Shown: positions 18,885-29,357, counted from the first letter of the stretch. The stretch is DNA of 64,000 nucleotides from an uncultured Prevotellaceae bacterium (GCA_900318995.1 ONMR01000008.1:75393-139392); one strand, 5' to 3'. Notes: generated from the letters alone by a model not told the origin. Numbers and translations are program-made.

Positions 18885-20678
18885 ATGAACATCCGAAATA
18901 TAGCTATTATTGCCCACGTTGACCACGGAAAGACAACACTGGTTGACAAGATGATGCTGGCCGGGCATCTGTTCCGCGACAATCAGGCAAAAGGGGAGCT
19001 CATGCTCGACAACAATGACCTGGAGCGCGAACGCGGCATAACCATCCTGTCCAAAAACGTATCTATTACTTATAAGGATACCAAGATCAACATCATTGAC
19101 ACTCCGGGACACTCCGATTTCGGCGGTGAGGTGGAGCGTGTACTCAACATGGCCGACGGCTGTATACTTTTGGTAGATGCTTTTGAAGGCCCCATGCCTC
19201 AGACACGTTTCGTGTTGCAGAAGGCATTGCAGATAGGACTCAAACCCATAGTTGTAGTTAACAAGGTAGATAAGCCCAACTGCCGTCCCGAGGAGGTTTA
19301 CGAGATGGTATTCGACCTGATGTTCGCACTTGACGCCACAGAGGACCAGCTGGATTTCCCGGTACTGTACGGATCGGCCAAGCAGAACTGGATGAGTACA
19401 GACTGGAAACAGCCCACCGACAACATACTGCCTCTGCTGGATGCCATCATAGAGCATATCCCCGCTCCCAAGCAGGAGGAGGGCACCCTGCAGATGCTTA
19501 TCACATCACTTGACTACTCATCATATACCGGACGTATCGCAGTGGGCCGTGTAAACCGCGGCACCCTGAACGAGGGTATGACCTGCACGCTGGCTCACCG
19601 TGACGGCAGCAAGGAGAAGGTTAAGATCAAGGAACTCCATACATTTGAGGGAATGGGCCGCAAGCGTGTTCCCACAGTTGAGGCCGGTGATATATGCGCC
19701 ATAGTAGGTCTTGACAAGTTTGAGATTGGTGATACCATCTGCGATGCAGAGAACCCTGATCCCCTGCCCCCTATCGCTATTGATGAGCCTACCATGAGTA
19801 TGCTCTTCTCAATAAATGACTCACCTTTCTTTGGTAAGGAGGGTAAGTACGTTACATCACGTCACATTCAGGACCGTCTGAATCTGGAGCTTGACAAGAA
19901 CCTGGCCCTGCGCGTGCGTCGCACCGAGGAGGACGGCAAGTGGATTGTATCGGGCCGTGGCGTGCTGCACCTTTCAATACTTATAGAGACCATGCGCCGT
20001 GAGGGCTACGAACTCCAGGTTGGTCAGCCTCAGGTAATCATGAAGGAGATAGACGGCCGCACCTGTGAGCCTATAGAGGAGCTCACCATCAGCGTCCCTG
20101 AGGAGTTTGCCAGCAAAATGATTGACCTGGCCACCAAGCGCAAGGGCGAGATGACATCGATGGACACCCAGGGTGACCGTGTGGTGATTGTTTTCGACAT
20201 ACCTTCACGCGGTATCATCGGCCTTAGGACCAACGTACTCACAGCATCTCAGGGTGAAGCCGTGATGGCACACCGTTTCAAGGAGTATCAGCCCTACAAG
20301 GGTGACATTGAGCGCCGCACCAACGGATCGATGGTTGCAATGGAGACCGGTACCGTATTCGCATACGCGCTCGATAAACTGCAGGACCGCGGCAAGTTCT
20401 TTGTAAACCCGCAGGAACAGGTGTATGCAGGTCAGGTGGTAGGTGAGCACGTACATGAGAAGGATCTGGTCATCAATGTGACCAAGAGCAAGCAGCTTAC
20501 CAACATGCGTGCCAGCGGTGCCGATGAGAAGGCCCACATAGCACCTCCCGTAATATTCTCTCTTGAAGAAGCTTTGGAGTACATCAAGAACGATGAGTAC
20601 GTTGAGGTTACTCCCAAGAGCATGCGTATGCGCAAAATCATACTTAACGAGCTGGAGCGTAAACGCGCGGCAAAATAA
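18885..20678 (+). CDS. typA: Ribosome-associated GTPase TypA/BipA
   Basis: The 597-residue translational GTPase contains all G motifs: [29 protein letters not shown] and GSAK. EF-G-like domains follow, with the BipA-specific C-terminal region ([34 protein letters not shown]). TypA binds the 70S ribosome and supports subunit assembly and growth under stress. The length and motif set separate it from LepA and EF-G. Transcription starts from the TAACTTTG box just upstream; the next gene follows by 13 bp. Confidence 0.98.
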   Translation: MNIRNIAIIAHVDHGKTTLVDKMMLAGHLFRDNQAKGELMLDNNDLERERGITILSKNVSITYKDTKINIIDTPGHSDFGGEVERVLNMADGCILLVDAFEGPMPQTRFVLQKALQIGLKPIVVVNKVDKPNCRPEEVYEMVFDLMFALDATEDQLDFPVLYGSAKQNWMSTDWKQPTDNILPLLDAIIEHIPAPKQEEGTLQMLITSLDYSSYTGRIAVGRVNRGTLNEGMTCTLAHRDGSKEKVKIKELHTFEGMGRKRVPTVEAGDICAIVGLDKFEIGDTICDAENPDPLPPIAIDEPTMSMLFSINDSPFFGKEGKYVTSRHIQDRLNLELDKNLALRVRRTEEDGKWIVSGRGVLHLSILIETMRREGYELQVGQPQVIMKEIDGRTCEPIEELTISVPEEFASKMIDLATKRKGEMTSMDTQGDRVVIVFDIPSRGIIGLRTNVLTASQGEAVMAHRFKEYQPYKGDIERRTNGSMVAMETGTVFAYALDKLQDRGKFFVNPQEQVYAGQVVGEHVHEKDLVINVTKSKQLTNMRASGADEKAHIAPPVIFSLEEALEYIKNDEYVEVTPKSMRMRKIILNELERKRAAK

Positions 20679-20691
20679 CGGGATACAGCCG

Positions 20692-21738
20692 ATGAAAACA
20701 AGGTTTTCTGCAATCATTGCGTCACTTTTACTGTTTCTTGCCGTATCATCATGCGGCAGGCAGAAAGGGATGTTCGTCCTGCAGGGAACCGTTCATGACG
20801 GTACAGATTCAATCCTGGTCGTAGGCTTGGACAACAGGTTTCCGTACGTTGATACTATTTCCTGCCGTGACGGGCTGTTCAAATGGTCTTTCCGTCCGGA
20901 TACCGTGACTACTCTCATCCTGATCCTTCCTGATGGCCGTCAGTACCCGGTATTTGCAGAGAAGGATGTCCGTTCCGAGATTCTGATTCCTGAATACCCC
21001 GGTCTGTATACAATATCGGGAGGTCAGTACAATGACGCCTATAACGCTTTCTGTCTGGCATCGGCAAATGACAGTACAATGGAGCAGACCGCCGCAAGGA
21101 TAGACTCTTTCATAACCAGGGATCCTTTTTCGGAGGTTACCCCTTTCCTCATATATGACAATATGGTACGCAGGTATCATGCCGGTGAGAAGGATATAAC
21201 ATCCCTTGTCAACCGCATGAGCGGTAACATGCAGGACGCCCCCTATCTGGTATCCCTGAAATCGGAATTTGAGAAGACTATGCCAACCAACGTATACCTG
21301 GATAACTATTCCATCAATGACTCCACCGGCTATTCCTATCGGCTGAGGGAGATGGGAGGATCCATAAACCATATGCTGGTATGCGTATGGGCATCCTGGA
21401 TGGGCAGCAAAGGTCTTGAAACCAGAGATACCCTGCAGTATTTCCTGGACAAATACAGGGAAAGGAACCTGAATGCGATAGATATTTCCATAGACGTTGA
21501 ACCCCAGCGCTGGAAAGAGTCCATACTGCCTGATACCGTAAGCTGGTCCTCTTACAATGACCCTAAGGGCTGGGAAAGCAGACTCATAACCAGTACAAAA
21601 CTGCAGACTCTACCGGCATTCATCCTGCTAACGGGAACCAAGAGAATGGTGTTCAAGACGTCCGATCTTGATGAAATGGACAGAGAACTTGACAACGTCC
21701 TGCAAAAACCCAAGAATACGGCAAATAAAACCAGATAA
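20692..21738 (+). CDS. DUF4369/thioredoxin-fold lipoprotein lacking the CxxC pair
   Basis: The 348-residue product has a lipobox (LAVSSC, Cys21). A DUF4369-like N-terminal beta domain follows (about 28-115, VLQGTVHDGTDSILVVGLDN). The C-terminal half (about 225-340) resembles an AhpC/TSA-type thioredoxin fold: VCVWASWMGSKGLETRD, then IDVEPQRWKESI and TLPAFILL. Where redox-active members have WCxxC, this one has Trp236-Met237-Gly-Ser-Lys240, so both cysteines are missing. It is unlikely to be an oxidoreductase. It follows typA by 13 bp. Start ATG is chosen because longer frames run into typA. Function unknown. Confidence 0.75.
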   Translation: MKTRFSAIIASLLLFLAVSSCGRQKGMFVLQGTVHDGTDSILVVGLDNRFPYVDTISCRDGLFKWSFRPDTVTTLILILPDGRQYPVFAEKDVRSEILIPEYPGLYTISGGQYNDAYNAFCLASANDSTMEQTAARIDSFITRDPFSEVTPFLIYDNMVRRYHAGEKDITSLVNRMSGNMQDAPYLVSLKSEFEKTMPTNVYLDNYSINDSTGYSYRLREMGGSINHMLVCVWASWMGSKGLETRDTLQYFLDKYRERNLNAIDISIDVEPQRWKESILPDTVSWSSYNDPKGWESRLITSTKLQTLPAFILLTGTKRMVFKTSDLDEMDRELDNVLQKPKNTANKTR

Positions 21739-21813
21739 CAGATAAAAACAGATGGAAAACCTTAATTAACCTTGAAATAAGACACTACAAACCAATCTAA
21801 TACAAATAATATC

Positions 21814-23352
21814 ATGCTTATTAAAGTTTATGGTGCGGCTGTCCAGGGGATAGACGCATACATCGTGACCATTGAGGCGAGCACATCGCGCGGTATCAGG
21901 TTCTTTCTTGTCGGACTGCCCGACAGCGCAGTCAAGGAGAGCCATGAACGTATTGTTTCGGCTTTCCATGTGAACGGATACAAATTCCCTTCCAGCCAGA
22001 TCATCATCAACATGGCTCCGGCCGATATCCGCAAGGAGGGTGCGGCATATGACCTGCCACTGGCCATAGTGATAATGGCATCCGTCGGCGATATATCGGC
22101 CGAACTGCTGGATGATTACGTTATTATGGGTGAAATGGGACTTGACGGCTCGCTGCAACCGGTAAAGGGAGCTCTCTCCATGGCTATCAAAGCCCGCGCC
22201 GAAGGATTCAAAGGTATAATACTGCCGTTTCAGAACGCTCCGGAAGCAGCTGTCATAGACAATCTGGAAGTATACGGAGCACATAACCTGCGTGAAGTGG
22301 TAGACCTGCTCAATCAGAGGAACGGACATATTGTTCCTGTGGAGAACATTTCCGGCTTTGACTGCAAAGACCAATTCTGTCAAGGTTTTGATTTTCAGGA
22401 TGTCAAAGGTCAAAGCGGAGTCAAACGGGCACTCGAGGTAGCTGCCTGCGGGGGCCACAACCTGATTATGATAGGTCCGCCGGGAAGCGGAAAATCAATG
22501 ATGGCCAGGGCGCTGCCTTCAATTCTGCCGCCGCTTACCAAGGATGAGAGCATCGAGACAACAAAGATACACTCTGTTGCCGGTTTTACCGGAAACGGAG
22601 CTGCGCTTATTACCCAAAGGCCGTTCCGTCACCCACATCACACCATCTCTAATGTGGCACTTACCGGAGGAGGAACAAACGCCCAGCCCGGAGAGATATC
22701 GCTTGCTCATAACGGTGTCCTTTTCCTGGATGAGCTGCCGGAATTCTCCCGATCTGCACTGGAGGTTCTGCGGCAACCGCTGGAAGACAGGACAATTGTT
22801 ATATCACGTGCCAAATACCGGGTGGAATATCCGGCTTCATTCATGCTTGTGGCATCCATGAATCCCTGTCCATGCGGATATTACAACCACCCCACCAAGG
22901 AGTGCCACTGCTCTCCTACTACCATCGACCGTTATCTGGGCAAGGTTTCTGGACCGTTGATGGACCGTTTTGACCTGCAATGCGAGATTCTGCCGGTAGG
23001 TTTTGATGATATGTCATCAGAGCGTAAGGGTGAGACCAGCGCAGAGATAAGGGAGCGCGTCATAAGGGCAAGAGCTGTTCAAGCCGGCAGATTCCGCGAT
23101 GAAAAGGGGGTTTATTGCAATGCTCAAATGGACTCCAGACTTCTGCACCGTTACGCCAATGCGGAACCTGCATCAATCCGGATGTTGGGTGAAGCCATGA
23201 ACCGGCTTAACCTGTCGGCCCGAGCATATGACAGGATCCTGAAAGTGGCACGTACCATCGCCGATATGGACAATTCGGCCGTGATCTGTCCAAACCACAT
23301 AGCCGAAGCCATCGGGTACCGGAGTCTGGATAGGGCATCTTGGGGCAAATAA
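21814..23352 (+). CDS. YifB/ComM-type Mg-chelatase-like AAA+ ATPase
   Basis: The 512-residue protein combines an N-terminal ChlI/Lon-protease-like domain (about 20-140), an AAA+ core with Walker A GPPGSGKSMMARALP and Walker B GVLFLDELPEFSRSALEVLR, and the C-terminal domain with the four-Cys NPCPCGYYNHPTKECHCSP. Homologues such as ComM are hexameric helicases that promote branch migration during natural transformation. Length is typical. It is isolated by about 75 bp on each side and I see no good -7 box before it. Confidence 0.95.
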   Translation: MLIKVYGAAVQGIDAYIVTIEASTSRGIRFFLVGLPDSAVKESHERIVSAFHVNGYKFPSSQIIINMAPADIRKEGAAYDLPLAIVIMASVGDISAELLDDYVIMGEMGLDGSLQPVKGALSMAIKARAEGFKGIILPFQNAPEAAVIDNLEVYGAHNLREVVDLLNQRNGHIVPVENISGFDCKDQFCQGFDFQDVKGQSGVKRALEVAACGGHNLIMIGPPGSGKSMMARALPSILPPLTKDESIETTKIHSVAGFTGNGAALITQRPFRHPHHTISNVALTGGGTNAQPGEISLAHNGVLFLDELPEFSRSALEVLRQPLEDRTIVISRAKYRVEYPASFMLVASMNPCPCGYYNHPTKECHCSPTTIDRYLGKVSGPLMDRFDLQCEILPVGFDDMSSERKGETSAEIRERVIRARAVQAGRFRDEKGVYCNAQMDSRLLHRYANAEPASIRMLGEAMNRLNLSARAYDRILKVARTIADMDNSAVICPNHIAEAIGYRSLDRASWGK

Positions 23353-23426
23353 GCAAAAAAGTACACGGAGAGGAATCATCCTATTGCGTTCTTTTTGTAT
23401 CTTCGTAAATAATAAAAACAACCACT

Positions 23427-25607
23427 ATGGGAGGAAGATCATACAAAGGAGGCGTCCGTCTCAACCGCAGAACCATGACGGACCTGGTTACTGAATGGTT
23501 CAGGGAGAATCAGGAGAGAACCGTCAGCGTAAAGAAACTATATGAAGAGCTCAAGCTCAAGACTCATCCTATGCGCAGCATGTGTCTGGACATAGTTCTG
23601 GATCTGGTTGAGGACGGTTTCCTCAAGGAAAAGGACGGTCAGTTCCAGCTTATGCAGAAAAGCAAGTTCCTGGAAGGAGTACTCCAGCGTCGTGTAGGAG
23701 GCAGGAACTACCTGGTCCCCGATGACGGCAGTGATCCTGTATCTGTGGCTGAGCGTAATACGTCTGGCGCCCTTAACGGAGACCGTGTCCGTGTAGTATT
23801 GTTTGCACGCAGGCCTCATGCCGGTCCCGAAGGTGAGGTCACTGAAATCATCAAACGGGCCAAGGATACCTTTGTGGGTACGCTTCAGGTCAAGGGTAAG
23901 TTCGCTTACCTTGTAACTCCCGACAAATCCGACAAGGATATTTTCATTCCCATAAGCAGTCTCAAGAAAGGACGGGACGGCGAGAAGGCGGTCGTAAAGG
24001 TTGTGGAATGGCCGGATACTCCCGACCGTAACCCCGTCGGAAAAGTGATAGACATTCTCGGCGCAGCCGGTGAGAACAACACTGAGATGCATGCGATACT
24101 GGCTGAATACGGACTCCCGTACAGCTATCCCGAGAACGTTGAAAAGGCCGCCGATGACATATCCTCGGAAATAACCGATGCAGCCATGGCCGGCCGTGAG
24201 GATTTCCGTGATGTTACAACCTTTACAATTGACCCTCACGATGCAAAAGACTTTGACGATGCCATCTCCATCCGCCCCATAAAAAAAGGACTTTGGGAGG
24301 TGGGAGTCCATATCGCCGATGTGAGCTATTATGTGCAGGAGGGCAGTATCATTGACAAGGAGGCTTTCAAACGCGCCACATCAATCTATCTGGTGGACCG
24401 AACCATCCCGATGCTTCCCGAAAAACTGTGCAATAACCTTTGCTCACTACGTCAGGATGAGGAAAAGCTTACCTATTCCGTTATACTGGAAATGACTGAT
24501 GCGGCTGTAGTAAAACGTTCAAGGATAGCACGTACCGTGATACGCAGCAACCGCCGTTTTGCATATGAGGAGGTGCAGGCCATCATTGAACGGGAGCAGA
24601 AAGGCGGCAAGGAGCCACTTCCCGGCGATGAACTCAAGAATGAGATCATGACTTTGGACAGTCTGGCCAAGATACTGCGACAGAAACGGTTTGCCGACGG
24701 CGCACTAAGTTTCGACAGAGTGGAGGTGCGCTTTGACATAGATGAAAAAGGTCACCCTGTCAGTGTATTCTTCAAGGAGTCTAAGGATGCCAACCAACTG
24801 GTCGAGGAGTTTATGCTGCTGGCCAACCGTACCGTGGCAGAATTCATCGGTAACGTCAAGGGCGGAAACCCCAAGACATTCGTCTACCGCGTACATGACG
24901 AGCCGGATCCGGAACGTATGGAAAACCTTCAGAACTTTGTTGCCAAATTCGGTTACAAGCTCAAGTCCAACGGTGATCCCGTTGAGATGGCCAAGTCAAT
25001 GAACAGGATGCTGGCCGAGGTCAAGGGCAAGAAGGAGCAGGAACTGATTGAAACCATATCCATCCGTTCCATGCAGAAGGCCTGCTATACCACAGAAAAT
25101 ATAGGACACTACGGTCTGGCTTTCAAGTACTACACACACTTTACATCGCCGATACGCCGTTACCCTGACCTGATGGTGCACCGTCTGCTTACACGCTACA
25201 TTTCGGGCGGACGCAGCGTGAACCAGGCCAAATATGAGGAGTACTGCGAACACTGCTCAGCACGCGAGCAACTGGCCGAACAGGCTGAACGCGCCAGCAT
25301 CAAGTACAAGCAGGTTGAATATATGGCTGACCGCATGGGACAGGTATTCGATGCCGTGATCAGCGGCGTTACAGAGTGGGGAATCTATGCTGAGATTATA
25401 GAGAACAAATGTGAGGGAATGATAGGAATACGTTCTCTGGGCGGCGATTATTTTGAGTTTGATGAAAAGAACTACTGCATCATAGGCCAGCGTACCCGCA
25501 AGCGCTACCGTCTGGGAGATCATGTCAAGATAAAGGTGGTGCGCTGCAACCTGGAAAAGAAACAGATGGATTATGAGCTGGTCTCGACTGAATTTTCGGA
25601 GCAGTGA
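23427..25607 (+). CDS. rnr: Ribonuclease R
   Basis: The 726-residue 3'-to-5' exoribonuclease degrades structured RNA. From the N-terminus it has a helix-turn-helix-like segment (LVTEWFRENQERTVSVKKLY), cold-shock domains (about 85-215), and the RNB catalytic domain with metal-binding aspartates in IDPHDAKDFDDAIS. A YTHFTSPIRRYPDLMVHR block and a C-terminal S1 domain (MGQVFDAVISGVTEWGIYAE) complete it. A variant box TATCTTCG lies about 30 bp upstream. A 12-bp hairpin follows the stop. Confidence 0.97.
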   Translation: MGGRSYKGGVRLNRRTMTDLVTEWFRENQERTVSVKKLYEELKLKTHPMRSMCLDIVLDLVEDGFLKEKDGQFQLMQKSKFLEGVLQRRVGGRNYLVPDDGSDPVSVAERNTSGALNGDRVRVVLFARRPHAGPEGEVTEIIKRAKDTFVGTLQVKGKFAYLVTPDKSDKDIFIPISSLKKGRDGEKAVVKVVEWPDTPDRNPVGKVIDILGAAGENNTEMHAILAEYGLPYSYPENVEKAADDISSEITDAAMAGREDFRDVTTFTIDPHDAKDFDDAISIRPIKKGLWEVGVHIADVSYYVQEGSIIDKEAFKRATSIYLVDRTIPMLPEKLCNNLCSLRQDEEKLTYSVILEMTDAAVVKRSRIARTVIRSNRRFAYEEVQAIIEREQKGGKEPLPGDELKNEIMTLDSLAKILRQKRFADGALSFDRVEVRFDIDEKGHPVSVFFKESKDANQLVEEFMLLANRTVAEFIGNVKGGNPKTFVYRVHDEPDPERMENLQNFVAKFGYKLKSNGDPVEMAKSMNRMLAEVKGKKEQELIETISIRSMQKACYTTENIGHYGLAFKYYTHFTSPIRRYPDLMVHRLLTRYISGGRSVNQAKYEEYCEHCSAREQLAEQAERASIKYKQVEYMADRMGQVFDAVISGVTEWGIYAEIIENKCEGMIGIRSLGGDYFEFDEKNYCIIGQRTRKRYRLGDHVKIKVVRCNLEKKQMDYELVSTEFSEQ

Positions 25608-25609
25608 GA

Positions 25610-25636
25610 GTAGAATCAAGCTCGCTTGAATTCTAC
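25610..25636 (+). repeat. Intergenic stem-loop after rnr
   Basis: GTAGAATCAAG and CTTGAATTCTAC pair with one bulged A around a CTCG loop. No run of T follows on the plus strand, so it is a weak terminator at best. It may stabilise the rnr 3' end. Confidence 0.5.
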
Positions 25637-25681
25637 CGAGTCGCGACAAAAATCATGGCACGAAGTGACATAAGAGTTAAA

Positions 25682-27004
25682 ATGGAAAAGAAGACATTTA
25701 TATATTTGTTATTGCTGATTTTATCAGCTTCCATAAATGCTCAGGACCGTACGCTAAGGATAAACTACACATTTTCCGGTAACAGTAAGGAGAGCCGGAT
25801 TTATCTGGACGACCTGAATGTCATTGACGGTTGGGCAGGCAGGCGTGTCAACCTTAAGGATCTGTATCTTGAGGGAAACGGACAGATAATGATGACCGAT
25901 GCCCGGACCGGTGACACACTCTACCGGAACTCATTTTCCACCCTGTTCCAGGAGTGGCAGAACACTGAGGAGGCAACTCAGGTGGACCGTAGTTTCGAAA
26001 ATGTATTCCTGCTGCCAATGCCTGCCGATAAAGCGATTGTCGAGGTCAATCTGACAGACAATTACAACAAGGTTATCGCCTCACTCAGACATACCGTTGA
26101 CCCGGAAGACATACTTATACGCCATATTGGCCTGAATCCGCCCGAATGGAAATATCTGCATCAAGGAGGCAGCCCTGAGAAATGCATTGATGTGGTTATA
26201 GTTCCGGAGGGTTATACCGCCGATGAAATGGAGGTTTTTTACAAGGACGCCGGTATAGCGGCAAACAGTCTGCTGTCACATGAGCCGTTCAGGACAATGC
26301 AGGACCGGTTCAACATCATTGCGGTTGAGCTTGAATCCAGAGACGGAACTGTGAGTGTCCCATTGCAGGGCCTCTGGACCGAGACAGCGCTGAGTTCACA
26401 ATTCAGCACTTTCTACTCCGACCGTTACCTGACCACGCAACGTTTAAGGCAACTTCATGATAAACTGGCTGGGGTTCCATATGAGCACATAATAATCCTG
26501 GCCAATACCGATGTCTACGGCGGAGGCGGTATATTCAACTCCTACACTCTGACCACTGCCCACCATGCGCAGTTTGCCCCCGTCGTGGTTCATGAGTTCG
26601 GTCACAGCTTCGGGGGATTGGCAGATGAATACTTCTATGACGACCAGTATGAGCAGTACTACAACGCTCAGACTGAGCCTTGGGAGCCTAACCTGACAAC
26701 ACTGGTTGATTTCGGCAGCAAATGGAAGGACATGATTCCGGCCGATGTCAACCAGCCCACTCCAGTACCGGTCAATGACCCGCGCGACAGGATGGATGAG
26801 AAACAGCGCGAAGCCGTGTCCAAGCTACCGCCCGTTGGCCTATATGAGGGTGGCGGATATATGTCCAAGGGAGTGTGGCGCGGATCGTTTGACTGCCGTA
26901 TGCACACCAACACCTATCCGGAGTTCTGCCCTGTGTGCCGACGTTCATTAGAACGGATTATTCGGTTCTACACCGAACCGCTTGTTCCCTTTGTAAAAAA
27001 ATGA
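25682..27004 (+). CDS. Secreted M64-family metallopeptidase (IgA-peptidase family)
   Basis: The 440-residue protein begins with a signal peptide (FIYLLLLILSASINAQ) and an N-terminal beta-sandwich domain. The peptidase M64 domain then carries the zinc site HEFGHSFGGLADEY, with His304, Glu305 and His308. The IDVVIVPEGYTADEM segment is family-typical. M64 contains the Clostridium ramosum IgA protease, and Bacteroides homologues are exported with unproven substrates. The start at 25682 was chosen because the signal peptide begins there; a longer frame adds 26 non-signal-like residues. The stop codon lies next to the promoter of the heptose operon. Confidence 0.88.
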   Translation: MEKKTFIYLLLLILSASINAQDRTLRINYTFSGNSKESRIYLDDLNVIDGWAGRRVNLKDLYLEGNGQIMMTDARTGDTLYRNSFSTLFQEWQNTEEATQVDRSFENVFLLPMPADKAIVEVNLTDNYNKVIASLRHTVDPEDILIRHIGLNPPEWKYLHQGGSPEKCIDVVIVPEGYTADEMEVFYKDAGIAANSLLSHEPFRTMQDRFNIIAVELESRDGTVSVPLQGLWTETALSSQFSTFYSDRYLTTQRLRQLHDKLAGVPYEHIIILANTDVYGGGGIFNSYTLTTAHHAQFAPVVVHEFGHSFGGLADEYFYDDQYEQYYNAQTEPWEPNLTTLVDFGSKWKDMIPADVNQPTPVPVNDPRDRMDEKQREAVSKLPPVGLYEGGGYMSKGVWRGSFDCRMHTNTYPEFCPVCRRSLERIIRFYTEPLVPFVKK

Positions 27005-27012
27005 TACTTTTG
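26982..27012 (+). promoter_or_regulatory. Promoter of the heptose operon, overlapping the M64 gene end
   Basis: TACTTTTG at 27005-27012 matches TAnnTTTG. A TTG at 26982-26984 sits 20 bp upstream, inside the last codons of the M64 gene. Transcription would start about 15 bp before the heptose kinase ATG. Confidence 0.65.
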
Positions 27013-27032
27013 CATATTCTGAGATCAACGCT

Positions 27033-28061
27033 ATGATAATTAGAAGCAAAGCACCATTGCGTTTAGGTTTTGCGGGCGGCGGAAGTGACGTATCGCCTTA
27101 CAGCGACCTGTACGGCGGTCTGATACTGAATGCCACCATAAATCTGTACGCATACTGCACCATCGAGGAGACCGATGACGATACGGTTACACTGACTGCT
27201 ACTGACCTGGGCCAGAGCAAATCCTATACCCTATCAGACTCTCTGCCTATTGACGGAGTGCTGGACCTGCACAAGGGAGTGTTCAACCGTGTGGTAAAGG
27301 ATTTCGGAATCAGGCCAAAGGCTTGCCGCATTACAACCTACTCGGATGCTCCTGCTGGTAGCGGACTTGGTTCATCGTCCACTATGGTAGTGTGCATACT
27401 TAAGGCTTTTGTGGAGTGGTTCAACCTGCCTATGGGAGATTATGAGATTGCGCGTCTGGCTTATCAGATTGAACGCGTGGACCTGGCCCTGAGCGGAGGC
27501 AAGCAGGATCAGTACGCCGCAGCTTTCGGCGGATTCAACTACATGGAGTTCCTCACGGACGGCAACGTTATAGTAAACCCGCTGCGTGTCAAGCGTTGGA
27601 TAGTGGATGAGCTGGAATCATCGATAGTACTCTATTATACAGGGGCGTCGCGTTCATCGGCCGCAATCATTGAGGAACAGCAGAAAAACACCAGCAAAGG
27701 CAATACTCAGGCTGTCGAGGCAATGCACCGAATACGACAGAGTGCAATTGATATGAAGAGAGCCCTGTTGGAGGGCAATATGAAAGAGTTTGCCCATATT
27801 CTGGGACAGGCCTGGGAGGATAAGAAAAAGATGGCCACTGCAATAAGCAACCCCATGATCCAGGAGGCTTTTGATGTGGCCACTGCCGCTGGAGCCATAG
27901 CCGGAAAGGTTAGCGGTGCCGGTGGCGGCGGATTCATAATATTCATGACTGACCCTGCCAAACGCAGGTTGGTTATCAATGCGCTGAATGATATGCCCGG
28001 CAGGATTGTGGGCTTCCAGTTCAGTGAAGGAGGAACACATGGTTGGAAAATTTACGATTAA
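27033..28061 (+). CDS. hddA: D-glycero-alpha-D-manno-heptose-7-phosphate kinase
   Basis: The 342-residue GHMP-superfamily kinase phosphorylates the C1 of D-glycero-D-manno-heptose 7-phosphate. Motifs are the N-terminal APLRLGFAGGGSDVSPYSDL, the GHMP ATP loop PAGSGLGSSSTMVV and the C-terminal KVSGAGGGGFIIFM. The start pattern RLGFAGGGSD is characteristic of HddA-type sugar kinases. With the next three genes it forms the full GDP-heptose pathway. It heads the operon, with six bases to the isomerase gene. Confidence 0.93.
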   Translation: MIIRSKAPLRLGFAGGGSDVSPYSDLYGGLILNATINLYAYCTIEETDDDTVTLTATDLGQSKSYTLSDSLPIDGVLDLHKGVFNRVVKDFGIRPKACRITTYSDAPAGSGLGSSSTMVVCILKAFVEWFNLPMGDYEIARLAYQIERVDLALSGGKQDQYAAAFGGFNYMEFLTDGNVIVNPLRVKRWIVDELESSIVLYYTGASRSSAAIIEEQQKNTSKGNTQAVEAMHRIRQSAIDMKRALLEGNMKEFAHILGQAWEDKKKMATAISNPMIQEAFDVATAAGAIAGKVSGAGGGGFIIFMTDPAKRRLVINALNDMPGRIVGFQFSEGGTHGWKIYD

Positions 28062-28067
28062 AGTGAT

Positions 28068-28640
28068 ATGCGAAGCATTAAGGAGGAAATATCCCAATCC
28101 ATTGCGACCAAACAGGCCATTCTGGAGAGTCCGCAACTGATAGCTCAGATAGAGGAAGCCGCCCGGATCATGACCGATGCCTATCGCAACGGACACAGTG
28201 CCCTGCTGGCAGGAAACGGGGGTTCGGCTGCCGATGCACAGCACCTGGCAGGTGAACTGGTGAATCAGTTCTATTTTGCACGTCCCGGCATTCCGGCACA
28301 TTCTCTGAGTACAGACACATCGGTAATGACCGCCATCGGCAACGACATAGGATATAAGTATCTCTTCTCACGTCAGATTGAGGCACAAGGTACAAAAGGG
28401 GACGTTTTCATCGGTATTTCGACGTCAGGTAATTCGGAGAACATCATTGAGGCCCTTAAGGCCTGCCGTGCCAAAGGCATCACCTCAATCGGTCTCACCG
28501 GCAGCAAGCCCTGCCTGATGGATGAACTGGCAGACCTTTGCATAAAGGTTCCGTCAGACATAACACCCCGTATCCAGGAGTCACATATACTTATAGGTCA
28601 TATCATCTGCGCAATCGTTGAGCAGAATCTTTTTGGTTAG
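28068..28640 (+). CDS. gmhA: Sedoheptulose-7-phosphate isomerase
   Basis: The 190-residue SIS-domain enzyme converts sedoheptulose 7-phosphate to D-glycero-D-manno-heptose 7-phosphate, the first step of heptose synthesis. Family motifs are NGGSAADAQHLAGELVNQF, GISTSGNSENII and the C-terminal ESHILIGHIICAIVEQNLF. Length matches GmhA. It lies between the kinase and nucleotidyltransferase genes with six-base gaps. Confidence 0.95.
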   Translation: MRSIKEEISQSIATKQAILESPQLIAQIEEAARIMTDAYRNGHSALLAGNGGSAADAQHLAGELVNQFYFARPGIPAHSLSTDTSVMTAIGNDIGYKYLFSRQIEAQGTKGDVFIGISTSGNSENIIEALKACRAKGITSIGLTGSKPCLMDELADLCIKVPSDITPRIQESHILIGHIICAIVEQNLFG

Positions 28641-28646
28641 TGGATT

Positions 28647-29357
28647 ATGTTTGATGCGGTTATCCTGGCCGGAGGTTTGGGTACACGCCTGCGCAGCGTG
28701 GTTAGCGATGTCCCGAAATGTATGGCTCCCGTAGCAGGACGTCCGTTTCTGGAGTGGATCCTGGCCTGGATTGAACCGTTCCGTCCCAACAAGATAGTAC
28801 TGTCACTGGGATATCTCTCAGAAGTGGTGACCGGTTGGCTGCAGACTTCGATGAAAGACTACTCCATACCTATAGAATGGGTTGTTGAAGAGACTCCGTT
28901 AGGTACAGGCGGCGGCATAAAGCTGGCCATGACAAAGGTTACTGCTCCGCAATGCGTCATATTGAACGGTGATACGTTCTTTGACGTTGACCTGAATGCC
29001 CTATGCTCAAAGCGGATGAGTGATGCCACGGCTATTACCATAGCGCTCAAGCCTATGGAGCACTTTGAAAGATACGGATCGGTAACGCTCGCCAAAGACG
29101 GACACATACTTTCGTTCAATGAAAAACGCTACTGTGACAAAGGCCTTATCAACGGCGGTATATACTGTCTGGACTGCAATGCCGGCCTGGTGTCCGGCAA
29201 GGAGGGCAGGTTCTCTTTTGAGAAAGATGTCCTGGAGCCCCAATCGGCTTTGGGAAACCTGTCAGGATATGTATCCGACGGCAGTTTCATAGATATCGGA
29301 ATACCACAGGACTACGCATCTGCCCAGACATTCCTTCCGGCAAACATAAAGATATGA
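28647..29357 (+). CDS. hddC: D-glycero-alpha-D-manno-heptose-1-phosphate guanylyltransferase
   Basis: The 236-residue NTP-transferase activates heptose 1-phosphate with GTP. It shows ILAGGLGTRLRSVVSDVPKC, the acceptor-site LNGDTFFDVD and the closing DIGIPQDYASAQ. Related sugar nucleotidyltransferases share these motifs; the GTP and heptose assignment comes from the operon. Its stop overlaps the start of the phosphatase gene as ATGA. Confidence 0.88.
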   Translation: MFDAVILAGGLGTRLRSVVSDVPKCMAPVAGRPFLEWILAWIEPFRPNKIVLSLGYLSEVVTGWLQTSMKDYSIPIEWVVEETPLGTGGGIKLAMTKVTAPQCVILNGDTFFDVDLNALCSKRMSDATAITIALKPMEHFERYGSVTLAKDGHILSFNEKRYCDKGLINGGIYCLDCNAGLVSGKEGRFSFEKDVLEPQSALGNLSGYVSDGSFIDIGIPQDYASAQTFLPANIKI

